64,000 nucleotides of DNA from contig NZ_JACIAH010000013.1 of assembly GCF_014194695.1 (NCBI RefSeq), positions 110,357 to 174,356 on the forward strand. The letters are read 5' to 3'. The notes beneath the pieces were generated by a model. That model saw nothing but the letters and a program-made list of their open reading frames with translations. It made no database searches and was not told the DNA's origin. The position numbers and the translations under genes were made by a program. This DNA comes from Rhizobium sp. BK399 (GTDB lineage Bacteria > Pseudomonadota > Alphaproteobacteria > Rhizobiales > Rhizobiaceae). Position 1 is the first letter of the stretch, and each line of letters opens with the position of its first letter. Shown one piece after another: positions 25,834 to 34,826 of this stretch.

Positions 25834-28800
25834 TCACTTTGTTTCGAGCTGCGCAAGCGCCGACGCCAATGCATCGGGCGTCAGGGTGTGAACGGAACCA
25901 TTCTCGGTGTAAACCAGCACGCAATCGATGCGTTTGCCGGGATAGAGCGGCGCCAGGATTTCACGATAAATTGCAAGCTGAGCTTTGTGGGAAAAGGGAA
26001 TCGTCTCTGCCGTCTGTGGCGGAACGCGATTGGTCTTGTAGTCGAGCACCACCACCCGATCCTCGAAGACTGCCATTCGGTCAACGCGGCCGGAAACGGC
26101 GTGGTCGAGTCCGGCGATCGTCAGGGTGCCCATGACCGCGACTTCCGCCTGCGCGTGAGTTGAGAACACGGCCTTCAGATCGGGATCCCCTAATAGTTTC
26201 AGGACCGAATCTACGAGTCGCCGACGCTCGCTCTCCGGCCAGAAGCGCGCAGCGCGCTCGACGTAGCGCGCTGCTGCATCGGCCTGCTCGCCGCGCGGCA
26301 GATCCGGCAGCGTCTGCAACAGGCGGTGTAGGAGCCGCCCTTTTTGCAGGGAGCGATCCGGTTTGCCCTTTTCGTCAAAGAGCGGGGAGGCGACCAGAAG
26401 ATCATCAGCACCATCGTCCACGATGGTCCCGACGCCGGAAGGGCTGAGCGGTCGGGGCAACTGTCTTCGCGGCGGCAGCGGCTTTGCCAGGCTCGGGGGG
26501 ATATTCTCCGGCCTTGCGGCCTGTTCGGTGCGTACCAACCGTTCGAACCTGCGCTCAATTCGGGGCACGCGCCATTCGATACCGGCCCAGGTGCCGTCCG
26601 GTCCGGAGAATGTCGCAGCGGAGACATGCGGATGACTGTCCGTCATCGCTGTCGAGATCATTGCATGCCAGGTATCGGTGTTCGGACGAATGCCCCGGTA
26701 ACCGCAAACGATTAGGCGATCCGCAGCTCGCGTCATCGCCACATAGAGTAGCCGGCGATATTCCTGTTCCGCGAGCGATTGGAGGCGCGCCGCGTCAATT
26801 TGGGTGAGCGAGTTGCTGAGATCGCCGAGCGGAACCCAGGCTGGCATCGGCGGTTCGCCATGCTCCTGTTCAAGAAGCCGAAGCTTGGGCATGTGCGAGT
26901 GTATGAAGGCCTTTGATCCGCCGTCAACGAGGAACACGATCGGCGCCTCCAGACCTTTTGAAGCGTGGACGGTCATGATCCGGACTTCGTTCCGCCCCTT
27001 GTCCTGCTCGCGCTTAACCTCCGGCGCCTCAATTTCGAGCGTCGAAATGAAGGACTGCAGGCCGGGCAGGCCCGAGTTCTCGTGATCGAGCGCGAATGTC
27101 AGGAACTCGTCGAGAATGTCGCTTACCTCGGTTCCGAGGCGGGCAAGGAACTGTCGCCGGCCATCGTGGCATCCCAACACGCGCGCGTAGAAATCGTGAA
27201 CCGACAGCGCTTTCGATTCATCGAGGAAGAGTTTGAGACGTAAAACCGCCGCTTCGAAGCGCGAATTGCCATCGGCGGCGAACTTCTGCGCGTGAGACCA
27301 GGCGCTCTCGCCCTCCGCACGAAGGGCGGCAACTGCAAAGACGTCGTCCTCGCTCAGGTCGAGAAGCGGGCTCTTCATCAGCGCGGCCAACGAGAGATCA
27401 TCTTCCGGCAACAGCAGAAAGCGGCCGAGAGCCACCAAGTCCTGCACCGCGATGTGGCTCGTCAGGCGCAGGCGGTCAGCACCGGCGACCGGTATGTCGC
27501 CGCGGCGCTTTAGGGCGCGTGTCAGCGCGTTGACGAAGGCATCGCGCTTGCGTACGAGCACGAGGATATCGCCGGCGTCGATCAGTCGCTCTTTACCCTT
27601 CTCGACGATCGTTTCCTTGCCAACCAGATTGCCAATCGTGTTGGCGATGCGACGCGCAAGAATGGACGCTGGCGCGCTCTCCGGTGTAGCGTCAAAGGGT
27701 GCGGTCCAGTCTTCCTCCTTTATCGTCGCCTCCGGCGCCACCATCTCCCAGAGGTCGACCGCGCCGGGGTTGCCGATACGGTTGGAACGGTGAACCACTG
27801 GTTCGCCTGTCGCACTCAGCCCACGGGCATTCTCAGCTGGCGTGAAAATGTGATCAACAGCGGCAAGGACGTCCGAGGTTGAGCGGAAGGACAGCGGTAA
27901 CCGCACCGTCGAGAAAGCAAGTCCGCTCTGGGAAACGCGCCGGCGCGTCTGTTGGCTTTCTTCGGAAAAGCGCTCGGGGCGGGCACCCTGGAACGAGTAG
28001 ATAGACTGCTTTTCGTCACCAACGGCAAACAGGGTCCGCACGGCGGTGCGGGCGCTTTCGCCCGAAAAGAAATCCTCGGCTAGCGACTGGATGACGCTCC
28101 ATTGGATCGGGCTGGTATCCTGTGCTTCGTCGACGAGAATATGGTCGATGCCCTGGTCGAGCTTGTAGTGGATCCACGGGCCAACGTCGCTCTTGTTCAA
28201 CAGCTCTGCAGTCCGCGTTATCAGATCCTCGAAGTCGAGTTGGCTACGATGTCTCTTGAGGTCGTCGTAATCCTTGTTGAGACGGTCGGCGAGGACCAGC
28301 GCGGCGCGGGTGGCCTCGTACATGCGCACGGTTTTCAATCGATCCCGGCACGATACGACGTGCGCTCGTGCCGTTGCGACGGCATCAACGAGTTCTGGCG
28401 CCTCGTTCAACATCGCCTTCACGAAAAACTGTGAATCCGCCTTTGGCTCTCCCTTTCCCGTAAGGAAGACTTTCTCCAGCAGCAAAGCACGCCGCGCATA
28501 GTCGCGTTCGCGTGAGGCTGACCGCAAGGCGGCTGCAATGACATGTGCTTTGGCCCCGCCCTTCTGGTCCGCAAGGTTTAGATACTGGTCAAGCACGCCG
28601 CCACGCAGCCCGGCGAGTGGCCAATAGGCCTCGGCAATGCCAACCGTAGTGTCATTTTCGGAGAGGGAGAGCTTCGTGCGCAGCACGGCTTCGATGCCGC
28701 CCCGACGCTCGGCATCCTGGGTAAACGCTCGGATCGCATTGCGGTTGGCGATGATCTCCCCGAGAAGGTTTTCGAGGCCTGACTCATCGCCGAGATTGAG

Positions 28801-29385
28801 CACATAGGCGAAGGCTTCCGCGAGCGCTGGGTCATCCTCTGGTGTCGTTGCCGTGAGCAGTGATCGACGCGCGTCCGAAAGAAGCGTCGCGGCCGCTCGA
28901 TCGTCGAGCACGGAAAAATGCCCGGCCACGTTCGCTTCCAGGGGAAACTGATGCAACAGCGCCTCGCAGAATGCATGGATGGTCTGGATCTTCAGTCCAC
29001 CCGGGGTCTCGAGCGCTTTGGCAAAGAGCCGCCTCGCCTCCGCAAGCTTTGCAGGCTCGGGTGTCCTGCCTTCGATCCGCGCAATGCGCTCTTCAAGCTC
29101 CACATCGGTCAAAACGGCCCATTCGGCGAGCCTTTCGAACACTCGGTTCGACATTTCGGATGCTGCCGCCTTCGTATAGGTCAGGCAGAGAATCGCCGAC
29201 GGGCGCGCCCCGGCCAATAGTAGTCGGATGACGCGCTGCGTCAGGACATGTGTCTTCCCGGAACCCGCATTGGCCGAAACCCAGGCAGAGCGTTGAGGGT
29301 CGGATGCGATGGACTGTTGGATGGTCGTCCAACTCGTCCAGGCAACGGGATCGTCGCCCTCGGGCAATGTTGTTTCATCATTCAT
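25834..29385 (-). CDS. addA: AddA helicase-nuclease subunit of the AddAB double-strand break repair complex
   Basis: 1183-residue UvrD-like SF1 helicase fused to a RecB-family nuclease. Helicase motifs: SANAGSGKTHVL (Walker A), TYTKAAASEM, VDEAQDTSP (motif II), GDEKQSIYSFQGA, RIMTVHASKGLEAPIV and VAMTRAADRL. The C-terminal nuclease has the GRVDRM...VVVLDYKTN catalytic block. AddAB replaces RecBCD in alphaproteobacteria, resecting ends for RecA loading. It starts at 29385, overlapping the addB stop by 8 bp. Confidence 0.97.
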   Translation of the reverse strand: MNDETTLPEGDDPVAWTSWTTIQQSIASDPQRSAWVSANAGSGKTHVLTQRVIRLLLAGARPSAILCLTYTKAAASEMSNRVFERLAEWAVLTDVELEERIARIEGRTPEPAKLAEARRLFAKALETPGGLKIQTIHAFCEALLHQFPLEANVAGHFSVLDDRAAATLLSDARRSLLTATTPEDDPALAEAFAYVLNLGDESGLENLLGEIIANRNAIRAFTQDAERRGGIEAVLRTKLSLSENDTTVGIAEAYWPLAGLRGGVLDQYLNLADQKGGAKAHVIAAALRSASRERDYARRALLLEKVFLTGKGEPKADSQFFVKAMLNEAPELVDAVATARAHVVSCRDRLKTVRMYEATRAALVLADRLNKDYDDLKRHRSQLDFEDLITRTAELLNKSDVGPWIHYKLDQGIDHILVDEAQDTSPIQWSVIQSLAEDFFSGESARTAVRTLFAVGDEKQSIYSFQGARPERFSEESQQTRRRVSQSGLAFSTVRLPLSFRSTSDVLAAVDHIFTPAENARGLSATGEPVVHRSNRIGNPGAVDLWEMVAPEATIKEEDWTAPFDATPESAPASILARRIANTIGNLVGKETIVEKGKERLIDAGDILVLVRKRDAFVNALTRALKRRGDIPVAGADRLRLTSHIAVQDLVALGRFLLLPEDDLSLAALMKSPLLDLSEDDVFAVAALRAEGESAWSHAQKFAADGNSRFEAAVLRLKLFLDESKALSVHDFYARVLGCHDGRRQFLARLGTEVSDILDEFLTFALDHENSGLPGLQSFISTLEIEAPEVKREQDKGRNEVRIMTVHASKGLEAPIVFLVDGGSKAFIHSHMPKLRLLEQEHGEPPMPAWVPLGDLSNSLTQIDAARLQSLAEQEYRRLLYVAMTRAADRLIVCGYRGIRPNTDTWHAMISTAMTDSHPHVSAATFSGPDGTWAGIEWRVPRIERRFERLVRTEQAARPENIPPSLAKPLPPRRQLPRPLSPSGVGTIVDDGADDLLVASPLFDEKGKPDRSLQKGRLLHRLLQTLPDLPRGEQADAAARYVERAARFWPESERRRLVDSVLKLLGDPDLKAVFSTHAQAEVAVMGTLTIAGLDHAVSGRVDRMAVFEDRVVVLDYKTNRVPPQTAETIPFSHKAQLAIYREILAPLYPGKRIDCVLVYTENGSVHTLTPDALASALAQLETK

Positions 29386-32300
29386 CGCCGGTTGCCTCGT
29401 CGCTCTCCGCCGCTGACCACTCCGAGACGCGGGCCAGATGATCGTAGTCGCCACCAAAGTCGAATTGCTGTGCCGGCAGAAGCCGGGACGTAAAGCCCTT
29501 TTCACCCGACTGCAGAAGCGAGACAAACTTTATGAGCTGATCGATCGACTCGACCGCCAGATCCATAGCCGACTTTGTCTTGTCGTTCCTCGTCGACGTC
29601 TCGTTGTTGACGGCATCGACCTGGAAACGATCGCCCGGGCGAAGTCGCACATAGAGAAGATTCTGCGGAACGAGACTGCCGGCGTCCCGGAAGGCGCCGG
29701 CGTGAAGCGCAGCGGCCTCCAGCGCCAACTGGGGATCGAGAAGGGCGCGAGCTTGAGACGCAGAAGGATTGTATCCGGTCTTGTAGTCGATGATATCGGC
29801 AGCTCCCGTCCCCGTGATGTCTATCCGGTCGGCGATACCGCTGAGCCTGAGATTGATTTGCTCCAACTCGACGCCGCCGCGCACTTCCGTCAGCGTCTTT
29901 CGGATATCCGGCCGTCGTCGTGCCTCCCAATCAAGAAAGGCGCGGGCAACCTCGCGAAAGCGCGGGCGCCAGACAATGTCGATGTGTGCGGGCAGTTGTT
30001 CGGTGTCGAACAACTCCGCCAGAATGACCTCCATCGCCGTTTCCGCCGCGGGTGTTCCGGCGATGTGACCTTCGCGGATGAAGCGATCGATGATCTTGTG
30101 ATAGAGCGTTCCTCGTTCGGCGGCACCCGGATCCCGGTTGAAGGGTGCAACAGGGTCGAGCCGCAGAATCCGGCGTGCGTATATCGCATAGGGGTCACGA
30201 CGAAGCCGCCCCACCTCACTGAACGAATAGGACTTCGGCTGCATTTCCTGTGGTGGCGTTGGGCTTGGGCGTTGTGCCGGTGCCTGGCGATCGCCCTGAT
30301 CGATCAGATTCGCCCAATGCACAAAATGGTCTCCACGACCCTTCAGCTCTGCCTCGAACTCCTTCCCGCCAAACGCGAGCAGTCGCTGCAGCCACCGCGA
30401 CGCAACAGTTGGCGTCGAACCTTGCCTGAGCGCCCGCGAATAGATGAGATGACGCGTGCCGTTGGCCATTTCGAAGTCGTGCGCCAGTTGGCCAATCCGT
30501 CGCTCCGGCGGTTCGAGCCCGATCTCGGTCTTCATGGTGCGGGAAACAAAGGGATTGTTGGACGTTTGCCCCGGCCACGACCCTTCGTTCAGCCCTCCGA
30601 GGATGAGCGTGTCTACGCTCTGCAGGCGAGCCTCCAGCGTGCCGAAGATGAACAGCCTTGGATGACTTAGCGCCCGCGGCTTTGCTGCCTGGCCTGCGAG
30701 AAGCGCTGCGGCAATATCGATCCATTGCGGCCCGTCGGCGTTGATCCGTCCTTCGGTTTCAATAACCTCGCCAAGCATTGACGCCAGCGTGTCGCCCGCT
30801 TCCCCCGACCAGAGCCCGGCAAGGTCACCGCGATCGTCGCCGGCCACGGCCTCCAGGGCGCGCCCGGTGCGCTTCGCCCATTCGGAAAGGGCAAAGCTGG
30901 TGGTCAGTCCTCGCTCTTCGGGTAGGCTTCGAACGAGCGCCGAGGCGAGCGGTTCGGTGGCTTCGGCAATGCGACGGGCAAGGGCACGGGCGTGATCGAC
31001 TGCACCGGCGGGGAGCGCCTTTCGCCATTGCGGCGCGTGACGATCCTGGGACTGCTTGGACAGCTGCTGCTCGAAAAGCGGTTCGAGCGCAGAGATGTCG
31101 ACCTCGGCTACGCCACCCCGGAGCGCAAGAAGCTCCAGTGCCGCGACGGCTTCGACAAGCGCGCTACGCTCCAGCCCAAAGCGGGCCAATGGATGCTTGA
31201 GCAGCCCGACGATGGCGACCGGATCACCGGGGCGAAGCGTTGCTTCGAGCAGCAACTGCAGCAATGTTCCCTGTGGTGTTGCGGAAAGCGGCGTGCCGGC
31301 AGAATCATCCGCAACGATGCCAAAACGCGCGAGTTCGGTGCTAACGCGTCGGGCGAGGTTTCGATCGGGCGTGATCAATGCCGCCCGGCTCTCGCCGTCT
31401 TTGCCGGGCCGTTCGAGTGCCAAACGCAGGGCGATCGCGATCGCGGTCGCTTCCTCTCGCTCGTTGCCTGCCTCGATCAACGAGACATCGGCAAACGCTA
31501 TCGAGATGGCCGTGGCGGGTAGCTTCGCCTTCCAGCTTCCCCAGTCACTGGTGGCCTCGGCAGGGGCGAGCGCATGCGACAGGATTTCAGCGCGGCGCTG
31601 CAGTTCCTCTGGTGGCTCTGCAAGCGGCACAACGTCCTCGCGCATCAGTTTCAGTCGCTTCAGCAACTGGGCTAGGCCGTATTGTGAGTGACTGCGGCTC
31701 GCGGGATCCGCTGGCTTCCGATCGTCCGGTGCCGCCATTCGCCAGTGCTCATCCGGCATCCCGAGGTCGAGGCCCGGTAGTACGATCACGCCTTCCCGAA
31801 GGGCGGCGACCGCCGCGATAAGGTCGGCCGTCGCCGGCACCGAACCGGTGGATCCCGCAATGATGATGGGTCCCATCGGTCGGGTTGTCGCAAGACGATT
31901 CGCCTCCGCCCGAAGGATGGCGTTTCGATGCCGCGCCGGCGACGACTTGCCAAGCTCGTTCAGCCTCTCCGGCCAGAAGGTGCTGGCGATCTGCAGAAAT
32001 TCGGCCGTCAGTTGCCACCAAAGCGAATAATCCTTGGCATTCAATCGGGACAGCTCGCTCCAATCCCGATCCTCGGTTTCGATCGCATCGATGAGTTCCG
32101 CAAGGTTCCGCGCAAGCCAGATGGCGTCGGCGGGACTTGCCGGCGCAACGAGTGGCGAATCGGAATGGATGCTGCGGACAATTTCCGGGAGTTTGTTTCG
32201 CCAGGCGAGGATGAGGCGGGCGAGTTCCAGCAGCCGGGCGGTATTCGAGAGCGGCTGGGCAAGATCCAAGGTCGCCGGTAAGGCCTCGTCGAAATAGCCG

Positions 32301-32566
32301 CTGTCGTCATCGGTTTCGCCGAGTGGGCGGATGACCGGTAGGATCGCAGATCGACCGCCTAGCAGGTCGACGAATTCCGAGCGAAGCACACGTGCCGCAC
32401 GCCTCGTCGGCAGATAGATCGTGGTTTTAGAAAGCGATAGAGGATCGTCGGGATCATACCGGAATTGCGGTGTCAGCCGGCCGTCACAAAGGCTTTCGGC
32501 AAGGGTCCTCAGAAAAGGAAGCCCCGCGGGGATGGTTAAGACCCTCGGCCGGTGATGCTCGGCCAT
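29378..32566 (-). CDS. addB: AddB nuclease-scaffold subunit of AddAB
   Basis: 1062 residues. It has an inactivated helicase-like N-terminal region and a RecB-type nuclease near the C-terminus (LSGIADRIDI, then DIIDYKTGYNPSASQARALLDPQ, about residues 915-960). Bacillus AddB holds a 4Fe-4S cluster with four Cys around the nuclease domain; here I see a single Cys in the whole protein (about residue 27), so a cluster is impossible, as in the alphaproteobacterial AddB type. murU ends 3 bp upstream. Confidence 0.95.
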   Translation of the reverse strand: MAEHHRPRVLTIPAGLPFLRTLAESLCDGRLTPQFRYDPDDPLSLSKTTIYLPTRRAARVLRSEFVDLLGGRSAILPVIRPLGETDDDSGYFDEALPATLDLAQPLSNTARLLELARLILAWRNKLPEIVRSIHSDSPLVAPASPADAIWLARNLAELIDAIETEDRDWSELSRLNAKDYSLWWQLTAEFLQIASTFWPERLNELGKSSPARHRNAILRAEANRLATTRPMGPIIIAGSTGSVPATADLIAAVAALREGVIVLPGLDLGMPDEHWRMAAPDDRKPADPASRSHSQYGLAQLLKRLKLMREDVVPLAEPPEELQRRAEILSHALAPAEATSDWGSWKAKLPATAISIAFADVSLIEAGNEREEATAIAIALRLALERPGKDGESRAALITPDRNLARRVSTELARFGIVADDSAGTPLSATPQGTLLQLLLEATLRPGDPVAIVGLLKHPLARFGLERSALVEAVAALELLALRGGVAEVDISALEPLFEQQLSKQSQDRHAPQWRKALPAGAVDHARALARRIAEATEPLASALVRSLPEERGLTTSFALSEWAKRTGRALEAVAGDDRGDLAGLWSGEAGDTLASMLGEVIETEGRINADGPQWIDIAAALLAGQAAKPRALSHPRLFIFGTLEARLQSVDTLILGGLNEGSWPGQTSNNPFVSRTMKTEIGLEPPERRIGQLAHDFEMANGTRHLIYSRALRQGSTPTVASRWLQRLLAFGGKEFEAELKGRGDHFVHWANLIDQGDRQAPAQRPSPTPPQEMQPKSYSFSEVGRLRRDPYAIYARRILRLDPVAPFNRDPGAAERGTLYHKIIDRFIREGHIAGTPAAETAMEVILAELFDTEQLPAHIDIVWRPRFREVARAFLDWEARRRPDIRKTLTEVRGGVELEQINLRLSGIADRIDITGTGAADIIDYKTGYNPSASQARALLDPQLALEAAALHAGAFRDAGSLVPQNLLYVRLRPGDRFQVDAVNNETSTRNDKTKSAMDLAVESIDQLIKFVSLLQSGEKGFTSRLLPAQQFDFGGDYDHLARVSEWSAAESDEATGDE

Positions 32567-32569
32567 CCG

Positions 32570-33301
32570 TCATGCAAACGTCCGGTATCGCCGGATCGTT
32601 TCCTCCGCCTCGCCGATCGCTTCGGGTGTCCCGACTGTGAGCCAGTGTCCTTCGAGCACCGTACCATAGAGCCGGCCTTGGGAGATCGCCTTGTCGAAAT
32701 ATAGATTGAGGTTGAAGGCATCGGCTGGAGCGTCGTCCAGGAACGACGTGTTCATGGCAATAGCGCCGGCGTAAACGACCGGACCCGGCCCGGACTCAGC
32801 AAAACGCGTCAACCGGCCATCCCGGGCCATGTTGAAATCGTTCTTGCCGTTGTGGCCGGTTGTATCTTCCAGCTTCACGCAGAGCATCGCCATATCCATG
32901 CTTTCCGGTCGGAAGAATCCGGCTAAGCGTGTTAGGTTGCTCGGAACGTTTGGGCGTTCCCCGATCCAGAAGAGGTCGGCATTCGTGACGAAAACCTCGC
33001 CGGGAACGAGCAGCTTTAGGCCCTTTGCAAGCCCACCGCCGTTGTTCATCAGCTTCTCGCGCTCGTCGGAGATAATGATCTCGAGGTTTCGGTATGAAGC
33101 CAGATGAGCCAGCATCTGGTCTGCGTGGTGATGAACATTGACCACGACCTTTTCGACTCCGGCTTCGGCAAGTGAGTCCAGCGCGTAGTCGATCATCGCC
33201 TTGCCGTCGATCTTCACGAGCGGCTTCGGGATAGTGTCAGTAATTGGCCGCATGCGGGTCCCAAGACCTGCAGCGAGAACCATGGCTTGCTTGATACTCA
33301 T
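32570..33301 (-). CDS. murU: MurU-like sugar-1-phosphate nucleotidyltransferase (N-acetylmuramate alpha-1-phosphate uridylyltransferase)
   Basis: 243-residue nucleotidyltransferase: signature AMVLAAGLGTRMRPITDTIPKP at the N-terminus and the metal-binding NADLFW. In Pseudomonas putida MurU converts MurNAc-1-P plus UTP to UDP-MurNAc, with AmgK supplying the MurNAc-1-P. Here an AmgK-like domain is encoded directly upstream (gap of 13 bp), which supports this function over a generic mannose-1-P guanylyltransferase role. Specificity is inferred from context. Confidence 0.88.
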   Translation of the reverse strand: MSIKQAMVLAAGLGTRMRPITDTIPKPLVKIDGKAMIDYALDSLAEAGVEKVVVNVHHHADQMLAHLASYRNLEIIISDEREKLMNNGGGLAKGLKLLVPGEVFVTNADLFWIGERPNVPSNLTRLAGFFRPESMDMAMLCVKLEDTTGHNGKNDFNMARDGRLTRFAESGPGPVVYAGAIAMNTSFLDDAPADAFNLNLYFDKAISQGRLYGTVLEGHWLTVGTPEAIGEAEETIRRYRTFA

Positions 33302-33314
33302 CTGATCCGAGAAA

Positions 33315-34826
33315 TTATGATTCGCTTGGTACTATTCCAGCCCTTACGCACCAGTCGCGCAAGGGGGCAAGCGCTTCATGCTTCAGCGCAACGGAAAGAT
33401 AGGACAGGGTGCGCGGCATATGTTTCATATAGCCAGGCTTTCCGTCTCGTTGCATCAAGCGAACCCACAGGCCGACAAGCTTGCAGTTGCGCTGCGCCGA
33501 CATGATCGACCAGCTCCTCAGGAAGCGGACTTCATCGAAGCTGCCCTCTACTCTGCGCAGTGATAGATAGTCGTCCATCAATTGCTGGAAAAGATCCGGA
33601 GAGATCGTGACACGTGCATCCTGCACTATAGAAGCAAGGTCATAGGCCGTCGGGCCGATCATTGCGTCCTGGAAATCAATCAGTCCAACTCGCTCAATGC
33701 CTGTCTCGTTCTCTCGCCAGATGATGTTGGGTGAGTGAAAATCGCGCAGGAGAAGGCTCTTTTCCGCCGTGTCCAATTCGTCGATCAGCCTATCCCAGAT
33801 GGCAAGATATTCGTCCCGCTCGGCATCACTGGCTGCGATGCCCCCACGCTTCCAGGGCAGGTACCAATCGAGAACGAGGCGCACCTCCATCTTCATCGCC
33901 GTTCGGTCGAAATCCGGGATGTGATGGACATGGTTGACCGCGACGCGGATGTCCTGCGGGATTGTCAGCGAATGGAGGTGTGCAAGGCAGGCGACGCTTG
34001 CCCGGTAACGATCGACGTTAGGTTGGCCCTTCGCGTCGAGAACGCCGTCCGCGCCAAGGTCTTCCAGAAGCAGAATGCCCTGATCGTAATCGACATTGTA
34101 GACTTCGGGTGCTGCAAAACCCTCCCGCCTGAGCACATTGGCAATGGCAACGAAAGGATAGGCATTTTCCGCGATATGCGCGACCTTTGGATATGGCTTG
34201 CCATCCAGGACCGGGGGCCCCTCCGGCAGCGGCGGCCAGTCCATCAGCACGCGTCGCTTCGCGTCATCGGCATAGATGGCCTCGTAGGCACGGAGTGACG
34301 CATCTCCTGTCAGGAAACGACGCTTTGCGCCGGAGTATCCTGCGTTATCAAGGAAATCGCGTATTGCAAGGACGCGGTGGATTCGTGCGGCCTGCTTTTC
34401 CGGCGCAACGATGGTTGCCCGTCGACCTGCACCCTCGTGCTCCAGCGTCAGCATAATCCGGTCTGCCGGCAGCTCGCCGGCGGCCATCTCGGGCCATTCC
34501 ACGAGGCAGATGCCGTCCTGGAGCGCCTCATCGAAGCCAAGTTCGGTCAGCTCGGCCGGATCGCCAAGACGGTACAGATCGAAATGCGCGACCGGAATGC
34601 GCAGGTCATACGTTTGCACAAGCGTGAAGGTGGGGCTCGGCACCTCGAGCTCGTCGTCATCCGCCATGGCCCGCAGAAATGCGCGGGCAAGCGACGATTT
34701 CCCCGCGCCAAGATCGCCGGACAGCGCAAGGCAATCGCCTGGCTTCAAGGCCAGCGCCAAATCTTCGCCAAAGCGGATCGTTTCCGCCTCATCCTTGAGG
34801 AAGAGGGAAATGACGGGAGCCATCAT
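33315..34826 (-). CDS. TsaE-AmgK fusion: tRNA threonylcarbamoyladenosine ATPase joined to amino-sugar kinase
   Basis: 503 residues, two enzymes in one chain. Residues 1-145 are TsaE (P-loop GDLGAGKSS at 37-45, PSPTFTLVQTYD, HFDLYRL), the ATPase needed for t6A37 tRNA modification. Residues about 165-503 are an aminoglycoside-phosphotransferase fold (RRFLTGDASLRAYEA, catalytic LLRDFHSPNIIW with Asp362 and Asn367, IDFQDAMIGP with Asp385), matching AmgK, the anomeric MurNAc/GlcNAc kinase. MurU lies next. The fusion is one open frame with no frameshift; the start overlaps the divL stop (ATGATG). Confidence 0.93.
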   Translation of the reverse strand: MMAPVISLFLKDEAETIRFGEDLALALKPGDCLALSGDLGAGKSSLARAFLRAMADDDELEVPSPTFTLVQTYDLRIPVAHFDLYRLGDPAELTELGFDEALQDGICLVEWPEMAAGELPADRIMLTLEHEGAGRRATIVAPEKQAARIHRVLAIRDFLDNAGYSGAKRRFLTGDASLRAYEAIYADDAKRRVLMDWPPLPEGPPVLDGKPYPKVAHIAENAYPFVAIANVLRREGFAAPEVYNVDYDQGILLLEDLGADGVLDAKGQPNVDRYRASVACLAHLHSLTIPQDIRVAVNHVHHIPDFDRTAMKMEVRLVLDWYLPWKRGGIAASDAERDEYLAIWDRLIDELDTAEKSLLLRDFHSPNIIWRENETGIERVGLIDFQDAMIGPTAYDLASIVQDARVTISPDLFQQLMDDYLSLRRVEGSFDEVRFLRSWSIMSAQRNCKLVGLWVRLMQRDGKPGYMKHMPRTLSYLSVALKHEALAPLRDWCVRAGIVPSES

